Source: Actinomycetes bacterium
Lineage (GTDB): Bacteria > Actinomycetota > Acidimicrobiia > Acidimicrobiales > UBA8190
Assembly (NCBI GenBank): GCA_021826725.1
Contig: JAKAYQ010000013.1
Location: 1-34,688 of the forward strand
DNA: 34,688 nt
Reading direction: 5' to 3'
The notes below the pieces were generated by a model that saw nothing but the letters and a program-made list of their open reading frames with translations, did no database searches and was not told the origin of the DNA. Made by a program: the position numbers and the translations under genes. Of the stretch, positions 1-9,415 are shown one piece after another. Position 1 is the first letter of the stretch. Each line of letters begins with the position of its first letter.

Positions 1-20
1 ATCCTCGACCAAAAGAGGTC

Positions 21-815
21 ATGATGCCTGACGACATGCGCGACGGAACGCGATCCGCCACGGGCGAGCACGCTGGGCGCACGGGACATGGTGTGCACGC
101 CGGAGACGGCGTGCACACCGGGCATGGCGGACCCGGCGGTGACGGGAACGGCAGCGGACACGACGGTCCCGCTCACGACGCCGGTGAGACAGCCGCAAAC
201 GGACCGGCCGCCTTCTGGGACGGCCTGTACGGCGAGCGGGGACGGATGTGGTCGGGAGAGCCGAACCGCGCGCTGGTCGAGACGGTGGAACGCCTCGTGC
301 CGGGCCGGGCGCTCGACCTCGGCTGCGGCGAGGGCGCCGACAGCGTGTGGCTCGCCCTGCAGGGATGGACCGTCACCGCCGTCGACGTGTCCGCCGTCGC
401 CATCGCCCGGGCGGCGGCGCACGCGGCCGAGCGCGCCGTACCCGAGGGGCGGATCACCTGGCTCCACGCGGACCTGAGCTCGTGGCTGCCTGCCGGCCAG
501 GCCGAGCTGGTGTCGGCCTGCTTCCTCCACTCGCCGATCGACTTCCCCCGCGCTGCGGTCCTCAAGGCTGCCGCCGGCGCCGTGGCTTCGGGAGGCCACC
601 TGCTCGTCGTGAGCCACGCCGAGCCGCCGCCGTGGGCGGCTGGCCACGACCATCATGAGCACCGGTTCCCGATCCCGGAGGACGACCTCGCCGACCTGGC
701 GCTCGACGCTGCCTGGAGCGTCCTCGTGAACGAGGTCCGCGAACGCGAAGCGACCGGGCCCGACGGGCAGCAGGCGACGCTGCGCGACGTCGTCACCCTT
801 GTCCGGCGGCACTGA
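21..815 (+). CDS. Class I SAM-dependent methyltransferase (TehB/thiopurine-methyltransferase-like) with a His/Gly/Asp-rich N-terminal extension
   Basis: ORF with SAM-binding motif ALDLGCGEGADSVWLA; FWDGLYGERGRMWSG preceding it is typical of the family; SD-like AGAGG just upstream of ATG. The N-terminal ~60 aa are low complexity, so the exact start is uncertain. Confidence 0.8.
   Translation: MMPDDMRDGTRSATGEHAGRTGHGVHAGDGVHTGHGGPGGDGNGSGHDGPAHDAGETAANGPAAFWDGLYGERGRMWSGEPNRALVETVERLVPGRALDLGCGEGADSVWLALQGWTVTAVDVSAVAIARAAAHAAERAVPEGRITWLHADLSSWLPAGQAELVSACFLHSPIDFPRAAVLKAAAGAVASGGHLLVVSHAEPPPWAAGHDHHEHRFPIPEDDLADLALDAAWSVLVNEVREREATGPDGQQATLRDVVTLVRRH
90..119. repeat. Perfect 13-bp inverted repeat with 4-nt loop (GGTGTGCACGCCG-GAGA-CGGCGTGCACACC)
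   Basis: Read directly; arms are exact reverse complements; loop GAGA fits GNRA. Confidence 0.9.
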
Positions 816-978
816 CGCAGTCGATCCGGCAAGCGTGACGGGCCTGCGCAGGTGCGGTCGGAAGCTCCGGCGTGGCGGGCCTGCTCGGATACGGCGGAAC
901 CAGGCCAGCTCGGCGCCGGCATCGTTGCCACGGACCCATGACAGTGTCACAGACCGGGGGGTAAGGTCGCCGGTACGG

Positions 979-995
979 ACACGCGTCACGCGTGT
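979..995. promoter_or_regulatory. Perfect inverted repeat ACACGCG-TCA-CGCGTGT just upstream of the ribosome-binding site of a small ORF (candidate operator)
   Basis: Read directly; 7-bp arms, 3-nt centre; ends about 6 nt before AGGAGG. A second palindrome TGACA-G-TGTCA lies at 939-949. Confidence 0.5.
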
Positions 996-1012
996 GGCAG
1001 AGGAGGTTCCGG

Positions 1013-1231
1013 ATGACCGCTCCCGCCGTGCTGGACGACCAGGCGCTTCGTCGGTATCGAGAGCTGCTCGACGCCGAGGATGCTGCCTTCGACGAGCTCG
1101 AGCATGCGTGCGAGGAAGGCGACCGAGGACATTTCGAGGCCGACTTCGACGCCTGGCAGCGCGCGCTGACAGCCAAGCTCGAGTTCCTCCGGCGCGTCGG
1201 GATCGACATCCCCCAGGCCGCCGCCGTCTGA
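1013..1231 (+). CDS. Small acidic, helical hypothetical protein (72 aa)
   Basis: MTAPAVLDDQALRRYRELLDAEDAAFDELEHACEEG...; AGGAGG located 5-7 nt before ATG at 1013 (ORF-track start at 992 is less likely). Confidence 0.65.
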   Translation: MTAPAVLDDQALRRYRELLDAEDAAFDELEHACEEGDRGHFEADFDAWQRALTAKLEFLRRVGIDIPQAAAV

Positions 1232-1303
1232 TCCGGCCGTTGCCGGGCCGCCCTGGCCCGCAGCAGTCACGTCACCCCTGACAACCCGACGACCGCCGCC
1301 TCC

Positions 1304-1332
1304 GCTGCCGCCCGCCTCAGGCGGGTGGCAGC
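1304..1332. terminator. Bidirectional terminator-like hairpin between convergent small ORF and mdh
   Basis: GCTGCCGCCCGCC-TCA-GGCGGGTGGCAGC, 13-bp stem with one G-U pair, about 11 nt after the mdh stop; no U-tract. Confidence 0.55.
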
Positions 1333-1342
1333 AGCAGCGGGC

Positions 1343-2332
1343 TCAGCCGAGCAGGTCGGCCACCGCTGCGCGCTCGGACTCGAGCTCCTCGGTGGTCGCC
1401 GCGATCTTCTGCTGGGCGAAATCGCTGTGGGTGATGCCCTCGACCACGTGGCAGGTGCCGCCGGTGGAACGGATGGGCAGGCCGAAGACGAGGCCCTCGG
1501 GCGTGCCGTACTCGCCATGCGAGATCACCGCCAGCGAGGCGCAGTCGCCCGGTGCCGTGGGCGTGACGATGCTGCGGACCGAGTCGACCACCGCGTTGGC
1601 GGCCGACGCCGCCGACGACGCCCCGCGAGCCTCGATGATCTTGGCGCCGCGCTGCTGCACCGTGGTGATGAACTCGCCCTGCAGCCATGCCTGGTCGTCG
1701 ATCACCTCGGGTGCCGGGCGGCCGCCGATCGTGGCGTTCTCGAAGTCGGGGAACTGGGTCGACGAGTGGTTGCCCCAGATGGCTACGTTCGCCACGTCCG
1801 ACACCGGCACACCGGCCCGCTTGGCCAGCTGGATCGCGGCCCGATTCTGATCGAGGCGGGTCATGGCGAACCAGCGGTCATCGGGGATCTCCCGGGCGTG
1901 GGAGCGGGCGATCAGGCAGTTCGTGTTGCACGGGTTGCCGACAACGAACACCCGGATGTCGGACGCCGCATTGGCGGCGATGGCCTCGCCCTGCGGCCTG
2001 AAAATGCCGCCGTTGACCTTCAGCAGGTCGTTGCGCTCCATGCCGGCCTTGCGGGGCACCGACCCGACGAGCAGGGCCCACGAGGCTCCGTCGAAGCCAA
2101 CCTTCAGGTCCGAGGTTGCCTCGATCCCCGCCAGAAGGGGGAAGGCGCAGTCGTCGAGCTCCATCACGACGCCCTGCAGCGCCTGCATGGCCGGCTCGAT
2201 CTCGAGCAGGCGCAGCACGATCGGCTGGTCCGGGCCGAGCAGCTGGCCCGACGCGATGCGGAACAGCAGCGAGTAGCCGATCTGACCGGCAGCGCCGGTC
2301 ACCGTGACGTGGACGGGAGACGTGGAAGCCAT
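1343..2332 (-). CDS. mdh: Malate dehydrogenase
   Basis: [33 protein letters not shown]..., [28 protein letters not shown] motifs; ORF-track start at 2431 trimmed to the conserved N-terminus. Confidence 0.95.
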   Translation of the reverse strand: MASTSPVHVTVTGAAGQIGYSLLFRIASGQLLGPDQPIVLRLLEIEPAMQALQGVVMELDDCAFPLLAGIEATSDLKVGFDGASWALLVGSVPRKAGMERNDLLKVNGGIFRPQGEAIAANAASDIRVFVVGNPCNTNCLIARSHAREIPDDRWFAMTRLDQNRAAIQLAKRAGVPVSDVANVAIWGNHSSTQFPDFENATIGGRPAPEVIDDQAWLQGEFITTVQQRGAKIIEARGASSAASAANAVVDSVRSIVTPTAPGDCASLAVISHGEYGTPEGLVFGLPIRSTGGTCHVVEGITHSDFAQQKIAATTEELESERAAVADLLG

Positions 2333-2452
2333 GGCTCCGAGGCTACCGGCGGGAGGCAGGACCCAGCCAAACGGTCCATGCCCACCGTGCACAGGTCCGG
2401 CCCGGTGGCCCATCAGCCAGGCAAGCACCACCGTGCGGCACCGGTTGCCGGG

Positions 2453-3322
2453 CTACCTTGCGGCGGGACCCAGGCCGAGCTCGGCGTAGATCTCGCGGGT
2501 CGCGCTCGAGCGGTTCATGGTGTAGAAGTGCAGGCCGGGAGCGTCGGCGGCCAGGAGCTGGCGGCACAGCTCGGTGGCGACAGCCACGCCCTCGTGACGC
2601 ACCCCTTCGGCTCCGCCGGACCGTTCGGCCGCCTGCAGGCGCTCGACCAGCCAGTCCGGAACGGCCGCCCCCATCTGCGCCATCCTGGGGACCGAACGCA
2701 GGGTTTCGAGCGGCATGACACCGGGCAGCACCGGCTTGGTGCACCCCAAGGTGGCCAATTCATCGACCAGGCTGCGGTACTCGTCCACCTCCCAGAAGAA
2801 CTGGGTGACGGCGAAGTCCGCCAGGGCCAGCTTCTCCGCCAGGTGACGGCGGTCGCTGGCCAGATCAGGGCTGTCCGGGTGGCCGGCGGGGTGGGCGGCC
2901 ACCCCGATGGAGAAGCCACCGATGGCCCTGGCCAGCTCGACGAGCTCCACCGCGTGCCGAAGCTCACCCGGTCCGGCTACCGGGTCGACCGGCGTGTCTC
3001 CCCCCAGCGCCATGAGGTTCTCCACCCCGGCCTTGCGATAGGCGACGAGAATGTCGGCCAGCTCCAGGCGGCTGTGCGCCACACAGACGAGGTGGGCCAT
3101 CGGCACCAGCGACGTGGTCTGCAGCATGGCTGCCACCAGGTCGTGGGTTCGCTGGCGGGACGCCGCCCCACCCCGGTAGGTCACCGATACGAACGACGGC
3201 GACAGCGGCTCCAGCTCGCGCAGCGTGCGCACCAGCGTGGTCTGCTCCGCGTCCGTCTTGGGCGGGAAGAACTCGAACGAGTAGGTCGGCCCCTTGGCGA
3301 GGAGGTCGGCAATACGGGTCAT
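2453..3322 (-). CDS. metF: 5,10-methylenetetrahydrofolate reductase
   Basis: YSFEFFPPKTDAE, FVSVTYRGGA, NLMALGGDTP, FAVTQFFWEVDEY, PVLPGVMPL motifs. Confidence 0.93.
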   Translation of the reverse strand: MTRIADLLAKGPTYSFEFFPPKTDAEQTTLVRTLRELEPLSPSFVSVTYRGGAASRQRTHDLVAAMLQTTSLVPMAHLVCVAHSRLELADILVAYRKAGVENLMALGGDTPVDPVAGPGELRHAVELVELARAIGGFSIGVAAHPAGHPDSPDLASDRRHLAEKLALADFAVTQFFWEVDEYRSLVDELATLGCTKPVLPGVMPLETLRSVPRMAQMGAAVPDWLVERLQAAERSGGAEGVRHEGVAVATELCRQLLAADAPGLHFYTMNRSSATREIYAELGLGPAAR

Positions 3323-3512
3323 GGTCGTCCGAAGCGTAGCTCCGGCAGGCACTGGGGACACCCGTGCGGCAAGCGCACTCCTTGATCGGCAGGACAACAC
3401 GGCCCAGACCCCCACCACCAGCCGGACCGGCCGGGTGGTGCGGCCCGTCCGAGCCAGCCCAGCGTGCGGCGGCCGGACCGGTCGGGTGCGCCGGACGGCG
3501 ACCCGCCGGCAG

Positions 3513-4544
3513 TCACATGATCGGGGCGGCGACCTCGGGCTCCCACGCGGCCGCCAGGAGGTACTGGGGAACGCCGGTCGTGTCCACCACGATGGTGTCG
3601 GCGATCTCGTCCCACACCTGGCGCCTGCCGCGGTCCCACAAGAGCATGGAGTCGAGCAGGACAGTCCCGATCCAGAAGGACCCGGCGCCGACCACCGCCA
3701 TGACCACCATCTTGATGAGGAACTCGCGGACGAACATCCGCCGCCAGCGTGCCGGACGCCTGGTGGCGGCGTGCAGCACCCGGAGCTTCATCAGCCGCAT
3801 CGCCGGCGTCTGGCCCCCGCGCCAGGCCTGCACCGACCACACGATCCAGCCGATGCCGAGGGTGGCGCCGAACAGGACGATGTCGAGCAGGTACTGGCCG
3901 AGCCGCCGCCCGGAATCCCCGAGCACCACGCCCATGGGTGCACCGGCGACCTGGTGGCACGCGTCGCAGACCAGCGTGATCGGCTCCACCCTGCGAGCAC
4001 ACCGAGGGCAGACCCCGTCGGCGAAGCTCACCGGACCCGTTGGCCATCGAGGAACCCCCGGCGTCTCAACTGCCGTCGGTGGCGCCCAGCCCGGAGCATC
4101 TGCACCTGGCACAGACCAGCCCTGCGGCGGCGACCCCGGCGCAGACCACCCCGGCGGCGGCGACCCCGGTACGGCCCACCCCGGCGGCGGCGACCCCGGC
4201 GCAGACCAGCCCTGCGGCGGCGACCCCGGTACGGCCCACCCGGCGGGAGCCCAACCCGCTCCGGTCCAGATAGCCGGCACCGCTGCCGTTCCCCACGACC
4301 CCGAGCCGGCCACGACCCGGGCATCCTCCGGCCTGGCGCTCGGGTACGCAACGGGAGCACCTGACGTCCCACCTGGTGCGACCCGAGCAGTCGGCGGCGG
4401 AACGGGCGGCGCCGTGGACGTCAGGTCCCCGTCCACGTGCCCAGCATCGGCACGGTCGGCATCGGCTGCCGCTGTGTCCCCAAATTCCGCGGGCTCCGCG
4501 CCAGGTCCGCCGATCGCGCCCGACACCTGCGACATCTCCGCCAC
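3513..4544 (-). CDS. RDD-family membrane protein with N-terminal Pro/Gly/Trp repeats and a zinc-ribbon-like CxxC...CxxC segment
   Basis: RDD-like hydrophobic segments (GRRLGQYLLDIVLFGATLGIGWIVWSVQAWRGGQTPAMRLMKLRVLHAATRRPA); CPRCARRVEPITLVCDACHQ; tandem GSPPxGW(S/A)xP units. Confidence 0.75.
   Translation of the reverse strand: MAEMSQVSGAIGGPGAEPAEFGDTAAADADRADAGHVDGDLTSTAPPVPPPTARVAPGGTSGAPVAYPSARPEDARVVAGSGSWGTAAVPAIWTGAGWAPAGWAVPGSPPQGWSAPGSPPPGWAVPGSPPPGWSAPGSPPQGWSVPGADAPGWAPPTAVETPGVPRWPTGPVSFADGVCPRCARRVEPITLVCDACHQVAGAPMGVVLGDSGRRLGQYLLDIVLFGATLGIGWIVWSVQAWRGGQTPAMRLMKLRVLHAATRRPARWRRMFVREFLIKMVVMAVVGAGSFWIGTVLLDSMLLWDRGRRQVWDEIADTIVVDTTGVPQYLLAAAWEPEVAAPIM
4108..4245 (-). repeat. 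30-bp in-frame tandem repeat encoding a 10-aa unit (GSPPQGWSAP-like)
   Basis: Repeated CAGACCASCCCTGCGGCGGCGACCCCGGCG-type units at 30-bp spacing, about 4-5 copies. Confidence 0.85.
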
Positions 4545-4635
4545 GACGCCCCCTTCCTGGCAGCCGCGTACCGGGCACCCGGTGCACTGACACCTCTCTC
4601 AAGGCTACCGGCACCTCGCCGACACTGCTGGCCGG

Positions 4636-4685
4636 TCCACACAGCCAGTCGGATCACACAGCCAGCCGGATCACACAGCCAGCCG
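4636..4685. repeat. Intergenic tandem repeat, unit TCACACAGCCAGCCGGA (17 bp, ~3 copies; first copy 18 bp)
   Basis: Read directly; lies between the RDD gene start and the folD stop. Confidence 0.85.
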
Positions 4686-4741
4686 CCGCCGCCCCTGACG
4701 GACCGACGCCTGGGGCCCGGCCCGGTGCCGGCGGGCTCGCA

Positions 4742-5596
4742 TCAGCCCGCCTTCTCCGCGGCAAGCGCCGTGTTGCGCAGCAGCATGGCCCTGGTCATGG
4801 GGCCGACGCCCCCGATCCGGGGCGTGGTCCAGCCCGCCACGTCGGCGACCGCGTCGTCGACGTCGGACAACAGCTTGCGGCCCTCGAAGGATGTGCCGGC
4901 GCCCACCACGGCGGCCCCGGGCTTCACCATGTCGGCGGTGACGAGCCCAGCACGCCCGGCCGCGGCCACCACGATGTCGGCCCGCCGCACGTGCTCGGCC
5001 AGGTTCGGGACCCCGGTGTGCACCACGGTGACCGCCGCGTTGCACCCCGCCCGCTTCATGGCCAGCAGCAGCGCCAGCGGTCGCCCGATGGTGAGCCCCC
5101 GCCCGATGATGACGACGTGGCGGCCCTCGACCGGCACGTCGTAGGCGTGCAGGAGCTCCACGATGCCCGCTGGTGTGCAGGGCAGGGGCCCGGGGCTGGC
5201 CATCACCAGCCGTCCCAGGTTGACCGGGTGCAGGCCGTCCGCGTCCTTGGCGGGATCGATGGCCAGCAGCGCCTCCTCCTCGTCCAGGCCGGCGGGGAGC
5301 GGTAGCTGCAGCAGGATGCCGTGCACCGCAGGATCGGCGTTGTAGCGGGCGATGACCGCCAGCAGTTCGGACTGTGTGACATCCGCCGGGGGATGCTCGT
5401 CGATGGTGGTGATGCCGACGCTGGCACAGTCCTGCTGCTTCATCGCCACGTAGCGAGCGCTCGACGGGTCGTCGCCGACCAGGATGGTGCCCAGGCCGAC
5501 CTGCACGCCCTCACCGCGCAGGCGGGCGACCCGGTCTGCCGTTTCGGCGCGGATCCGGGCGGCAACCGGTTCGCCGTGGAGCACGCTGGCGGCCAT
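4742..5596 (-). CDS. folD: Bifunctional methylenetetrahydrofolate dehydrogenase/cyclohydrolase
   Basis: [74 protein letters not shown] motifs; start overlaps the purH stop by 1 nt. Confidence 0.95.
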   Translation of the reverse strand: MAASVLHGEPVAARIRAETADRVARLRGEGVQVGLGTILVGDDPSSARYVAMKQQDCASVGITTIDEHPPADVTQSELLAVIARYNADPAVHGILLQLPLPAGLDEEEALLAIDPAKDADGLHPVNLGRLVMASPGPLPCTPAGIVELLHAYDVPVEGRHVVIIGRGLTIGRPLALLLAMKRAGCNAAVTVVHTGVPNLAEHVRRADIVVAAAGRAGLVTADMVKPGAAVVGAGTSFEGRKLLSDVDDAVADVAGWTTPRIGGVGPMTRAMLLRNTALAAEKAG

Positions 5597-7233
5597 CAGT
5601 GGAGGAAGTGGCGCTCGCCGGTGAACACCATGGCGAGGCCTCGCTCGTCGGCAGCGGCGACGACGGCGTCGTCGCGCACCGATCCACCCGGTTGCACCAC
5701 AACCGCTACCCCGGCATCCGCCGCCGCCTCGACGCCGTCGGGGAAGGGGTAGAAGGCGTCGCTGGCACAGGCCCCACCGACGGCACGGCCTGCTGCCTTG
5801 TCGGCGGCGATCTTGCCGGCCTCGACCCGGTTCTGCTGGCCGGCGCCGATCCCCACAGCCTGCTCACCACGCACCAGGACGATGGCGTTCGACTTGACGT
5901 GGCCGCAGACCCGCCAGGCCAGCTCGGCGTCGCGCCACTGCTCCTCGGTCGGCACCGACGTGGTGACGACACGCCACTGGTCGCGCCCGGTGTCGAACCG
6001 GTGTGCGTCTTGGACCAGGAAGCCGCCGCCGATCTGGCGGAGGTGACGGCGCTCGGGCTCCGGCGGAGGCGCCTGCAGGACACGGGTGTTCTTGCGGCGG
6101 GCCCGCAGCGCATCCACCACTCCGTCCCCGTAGCCGGGGGCGATGACCACGTCGGCCTGGGCGGCCGCCACCATCCGCTCGGCCGTCACCGGGTCCACGG
6201 GCTGCGACAGGGCCACGATGCCGCCGAAGGCGGACCGCTCGTCGCACTCGTAGGCCCGTTGGTAGGCAGTCGCCAGGTCGTCGGCCAGGGCAACTCCACA
6301 CGGGTTGGCGTGCTTCACGATCACAGCGGTAGGCCGACCGGACCAGCGGGCCAGGTCGTGCACCATCGTCCAGGCGGCATCGGCGTCGTACAGGTTCAAG
6401 TAGGACAGTGCAAGACCTGAGTGCTGCTCGACGTCGTCCCACCAGCTCCGGGTGCCAACCAGGCGGTACCGCGCCGCCCGCTGGTGCGGGTTCTCCCCGT
6501 AGCGCAGCTCGTCGCCAACGCGCTCGAGCGCCAGGTCGATCCGGGGTGGCAGCAGATCGCCGGCAGGACCGGCGGCATTCGCCGCGGCCGGAGCAGCCGC
6601 CGCAGAAGCGTCGGCGCCGGCCGGAACGGAAGCGGAGCCCCCCACCGCAGCACGCTGCACGACTGCCCCCGACCCGGCGTCGCCCGCTGCGCCCACCAGC
6701 CACTCGACGATGGCGGCATCGTAGGCGCTGGTCCGTTCGAAGGCGAGGGCTGCGAGCCGCCGTCTCGTCGAAACGGACAGCGATCCGTCGTGCTGCAGCT
6801 CCTGCAGCACGACCGGGTAGTCGGCCGGGTCCACGATCACGCCGACGTGCGCGTGGTTCTTGGCGGCGGCGCGCACCATGGCTGGCCCGCCGATGTCGAT
6901 CAGCTCGACGGACGGATCCGACGAGAACGGGTACAGGTTGACGACCACCAGGTCGATCGGGTCGATCCCGTGCCGGGCCAGGTCGGCCCGGTGCTCGGGG
7001 AGGTCCCGGTCGGCCAGGATGCCGCCGTGGATCTTCGGGTGCAGCGTCACGACACGATGACCCAGCATCTCGGGGGAGCCGGTCACCTCCTCGACTGACG
7101 TGACGGGCAGCCCGGCGTCGGCCAGGACCCGAGCCGTGCCACCCGAGGAGACCAGCTCCCAGCCGAGGCTGTGCAGGCCACTGGCCAGCTCGACGATGCC
7201 GGCCTTGTCATAGACCGAGAGCAGCGCTCTCAC
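5596..7233 (-). CDS. purH: Bifunctional AICAR formyltransferase/IMP cyclohydrolase
   Basis: [76 protein letters not shown] start at 7233 overlaps the purN stop and has AGGAGG upstream. Confidence 0.95.
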   Translation of the reverse strand: MRALLSVYDKAGIVELASGLHSLGWELVSSGGTARVLADAGLPVTSVEEVTGSPEMLGHRVVTLHPKIHGGILADRDLPEHRADLARHGIDPIDLVVVNLYPFSSDPSVELIDIGGPAMVRAAAKNHAHVGVIVDPADYPVVLQELQHDGSLSVSTRRRLAALAFERTSAYDAAIVEWLVGAAGDAGSGAVVQRAAVGGSASVPAGADASAAAAPAAANAAGPAGDLLPPRIDLALERVGDELRYGENPHQRAARYRLVGTRSWWDDVEQHSGLALSYLNLYDADAAWTMVHDLARWSGRPTAVIVKHANPCGVALADDLATAYQRAYECDERSAFGGIVALSQPVDPVTAERMVAAAQADVVIAPGYGDGVVDALRARRKNTRVLQAPPPEPERRHLRQIGGGFLVQDAHRFDTGRDQWRVVTTSVPTEEQWRDAELAWRVCGHVKSNAIVLVRGEQAVGIGAGQQNRVEAGKIAADKAAGRAVGGACASDAFYPFPDGVEAAADAGVAVVVQPGGSVRDDAVVAAADERGLAMVFTGERHFLH

Positions 7234-8012
7234 ATGACCTCCTGGGTACGGGTTGTGGGCTGGGGACGGGTTGTGGACTGGGAACGGGCAGTAAGTGCGG
7301 GTGCGGTCACCGGGCGGCGGCCGGCGGCCTTCCCCGTCGCCTCCATCCCCGTCGCCTCCGTTCGATCCGGCATGGCAAGGTGCTCCTCGGCCAGCGGATC
7401 GGCGATGGTGCCGACCAGGGGCGCCAGGGTGGACGGGTCCTGTCCGGCGCCCAGCGCCCGCAGCACGCGGCGGACGGTGGCAGGGTACAACCACCGTTCC
7501 ACCGTCTTGATCCGCTCGTGGAGGGTGTCGGCAGTGTCGCCGGGCTCGACCGCAACCTCCTGCTGTGCGAGCACCGGGCCGCGATCGACGGCGAGCTCGG
7601 CCAGGTGGACCGTGCACCCCGCCACGCTGGCGCCGGCGGCCAGCGCGTCCTCGACCGCGTGCCAGCCGGGGAAGGCGGGAAGCAGCGAGGGATGGGTGTT
7701 GAGCACCCGGTGCGGGAACGTCTGGTGGACCACCGCTCCGACCACGGTACCGAACCCGGCCATGACCACCAGGTCTGTCCCGTGGTCGGTGAGGGTGTCG
7801 ACGAGCGCCTGGCTGTAAGCGTCACGGTCGAAGCCGGGTCCGAAACCACCGAACTGGCGACGGTCGACGAGCTCGGCAGCCACTGCCCGCTCCGATGCCA
7901 GGTCCAGGCCCCGGCACGGCCGGTCGGCAACGACCACGACAACCGGGAGCCCTTCCGCCAGCATCTGCTCGGCGATGGTCCCGGTTCCTGACACGAGCAG
8001 ACCGACACGCAC
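7230..8012 (-). CDS. purN: Phosphoribosylglycinamide formyltransferase
   Basis: VRVGLLVSGTGTIAEQML, DLVVMAGFGTVVG, VLNTHPSLLPAFPG, AGCTVHLAELAVDRGPVLAQ motifs; GTG start chosen at the conserved N-terminus. Confidence 0.9.
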   Translation of the reverse strand: MRVGLLVSGTGTIAEQMLAEGLPVVVVVADRPCRGLDLASERAVAAELVDRRQFGGFGPGFDRDAYSQALVDTLTDHGTDLVVMAGFGTVVGAVVHQTFPHRVLNTHPSLLPAFPGWHAVEDALAAGASVAGCTVHLAELAVDRGPVLAQQEVAVEPGDTADTLHERIKTVERWLYPATVRRVLRALGAGQDPSTLAPLVGTIADPLAEEHLAMPDRTEATGMEATGKAAGRRPVTAPALTARSQSTTRPQPTTRTQEVM

Positions 8013-8173
8013 CCCGGCAGGGTACCAGCGCACCCGGCGAGCCCGTACCGGGCCCACCACGCCCGCCGATCGCCGGCAGGTCCCCGGGTTCGAGGTTCAG
8101 CGGGCAGGCAGGACCGACGCGTGCGCTGGCCGGCACGCCGAGCAGCGGACGGCGGCGGCACCAGGGATCGCCC

Positions 8174-8212
8174 GCGACGACCGGCCGCCGCAAAGCGACG
8201 ACCGGCCGCCGC
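8174..8212. repeat. Perfect 18-bp direct repeat (GCGACGACCGGCCGCCGC) with 21-bp spacing
   Basis: Copies 8174-8191 and 8195-8212, in the ~510-bp region between sucD and purN. Confidence 0.85.
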
Positions 8213-8524
8213 GTGCTGCGGTGCACGACGGCACTCGGGCGCACCGCCAAGCGCCGACCCTGCCGGTACACCAGTGCGGAGCACCGATACCGGTTCCCTC
8301 ATCCGGTAGCGGTACGGGACCGACCATCGCTCCCCTAGCTACCACCGGACTCCCTGGCCATATTGATGCCATGCCGAGGGTCGGACGTCTACCGTTCTGA
8401 GGAAAAGACAAATTTCCATCTGTTGTCGAGCCCGGGCCAGTGGACCAGCCCGCCGCCGCTGCCAGCCGCCGCGGCCCACGGCCGAGCCCGGCCGCCGCGG
8501 CCCACCAGGTCGCGCGCGGTGCGC

Positions 8525-9415
8525 TCAGCCCAGGTCGCGCACGACGCCAGCCATCTTCTCCCCGGCCTCGGTCGGGTTCTGTGCGACGACGACACCGGCT
8601 GCCGCGAGAGCCTCCATCTTGGCCTTGGCGGTCCCGTGGGTCCCCGAGATGATGGCACCGGCATGGCCCATCTTCCGGCCCGGGGGGGCGGTGACCCCGG
8701 CGATGTACGCGACCACCGGCTTCGTCATGTGGTCTTTGATGAAGTCCGCGGCCTGCTCCTCGGCCGACCCGCCGATCTCCCCGATCATCAGCACAGCGCG
8801 CGTCTCAGGGTCGGCCTCGAACGCAGCCAGCACGTCGGTGAAGCTGGTGCCGGGAACGGGGTCGCCGCCGATGCCCACGCCGGTCGTCTGGCCGATGCCC
8901 TTCTGCGTCAGCTCGTAGAGCGCCTGGTAGAAGACGGTTCCCGAGCGGCTCACCAACCCGACCGGGCCGCCGGGCAGGGCGATGTCGCCCGAGGTGATGC
9001 CAATGTTGCACTTCCCTGCCGAGATGATGCCAGGGCAGTTCGGCCCCAGCAGCCGGGTGCCGGGGAAGTCGCGCACCAGCAGGTTGTAGACCCGGGCCTC
9101 GTCATGGGCGGGGATGCCCTCGGTGATGCAGACGACGAAGGGCACGCCGGCCTCGGCCGCCTCCACGATGGCCTCCGCCGCGAAGCGGGGCGGCACCGAG
9201 ATGAACGATGCGTTCGCCCCGGTCTCGGCGACCGCCTCGGCCACCGACGCGAAGACCGGGATGCCCTCGACGACGTCGCCACCACGCTTGGGGTTGGTGC
9301 CGGCCACCACCTGGGTCCCGTAGGCGCGGTTGCGGAGGCCGTGGTACAAGCCCTGGCTGCTCGGGCTGACGCCCTGGACAACGACCTTGGTGGTCTCGTC
9401 GACGAAGACGCTCAT
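8525..9415 (-). CDS. sucD: Succinyl-CoA ligase subunit alpha
   Basis: VVVQGVSPSSQGLYHGLRNRAYGTQVVAGTNPKRGG, LLGPNCPGIISAGKCNIGI, GHAGAIISGTHGTAKAK motifs. Confidence 0.95.
   Translation of the reverse strand: MSVFVDETTKVVVQGVSPSSQGLYHGLRNRAYGTQVVAGTNPKRGGDVVEGIPVFASVAEAVAETGANASFISVPPRFAAEAIVEAAEAGVPFVVCITEGIPAHDEARVYNLLVRDFPGTRLLGPNCPGIISAGKCNIGITSGDIALPGGPVGLVSRSGTVFYQALYELTQKGIGQTTGVGIGGDPVPGTSFTDVLAAFEADPETRAVLMIGEIGGSAEEQAADFIKDHMTKPVVAYIAGVTAPPGRKMGHAGAIISGTHGTAKAKMEALAAAGVVVAQNPTEAGEKMAGVVRDLG

Noticed and set aside
1325-3385. 686-aa plus-strand ORF over mdh and metF
   Set aside because: Antisense to two clearly conserved enzymes; no family features.
8088-8105. tRNA T-arm-like GGGTTCGAGGTTC
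   Set aside because: Flanking bases do not form a T-stem and no other tRNA arms are present.
8013-8410. ZTP (pfl) riboswitch upstream of purN
   Set aside because: A GGGGAGCGA-like string is present on the minus strand, but the paired 5' element and the conserved CCGCCUGGGCA 3' element are not seen; an Infernal search would be needed.
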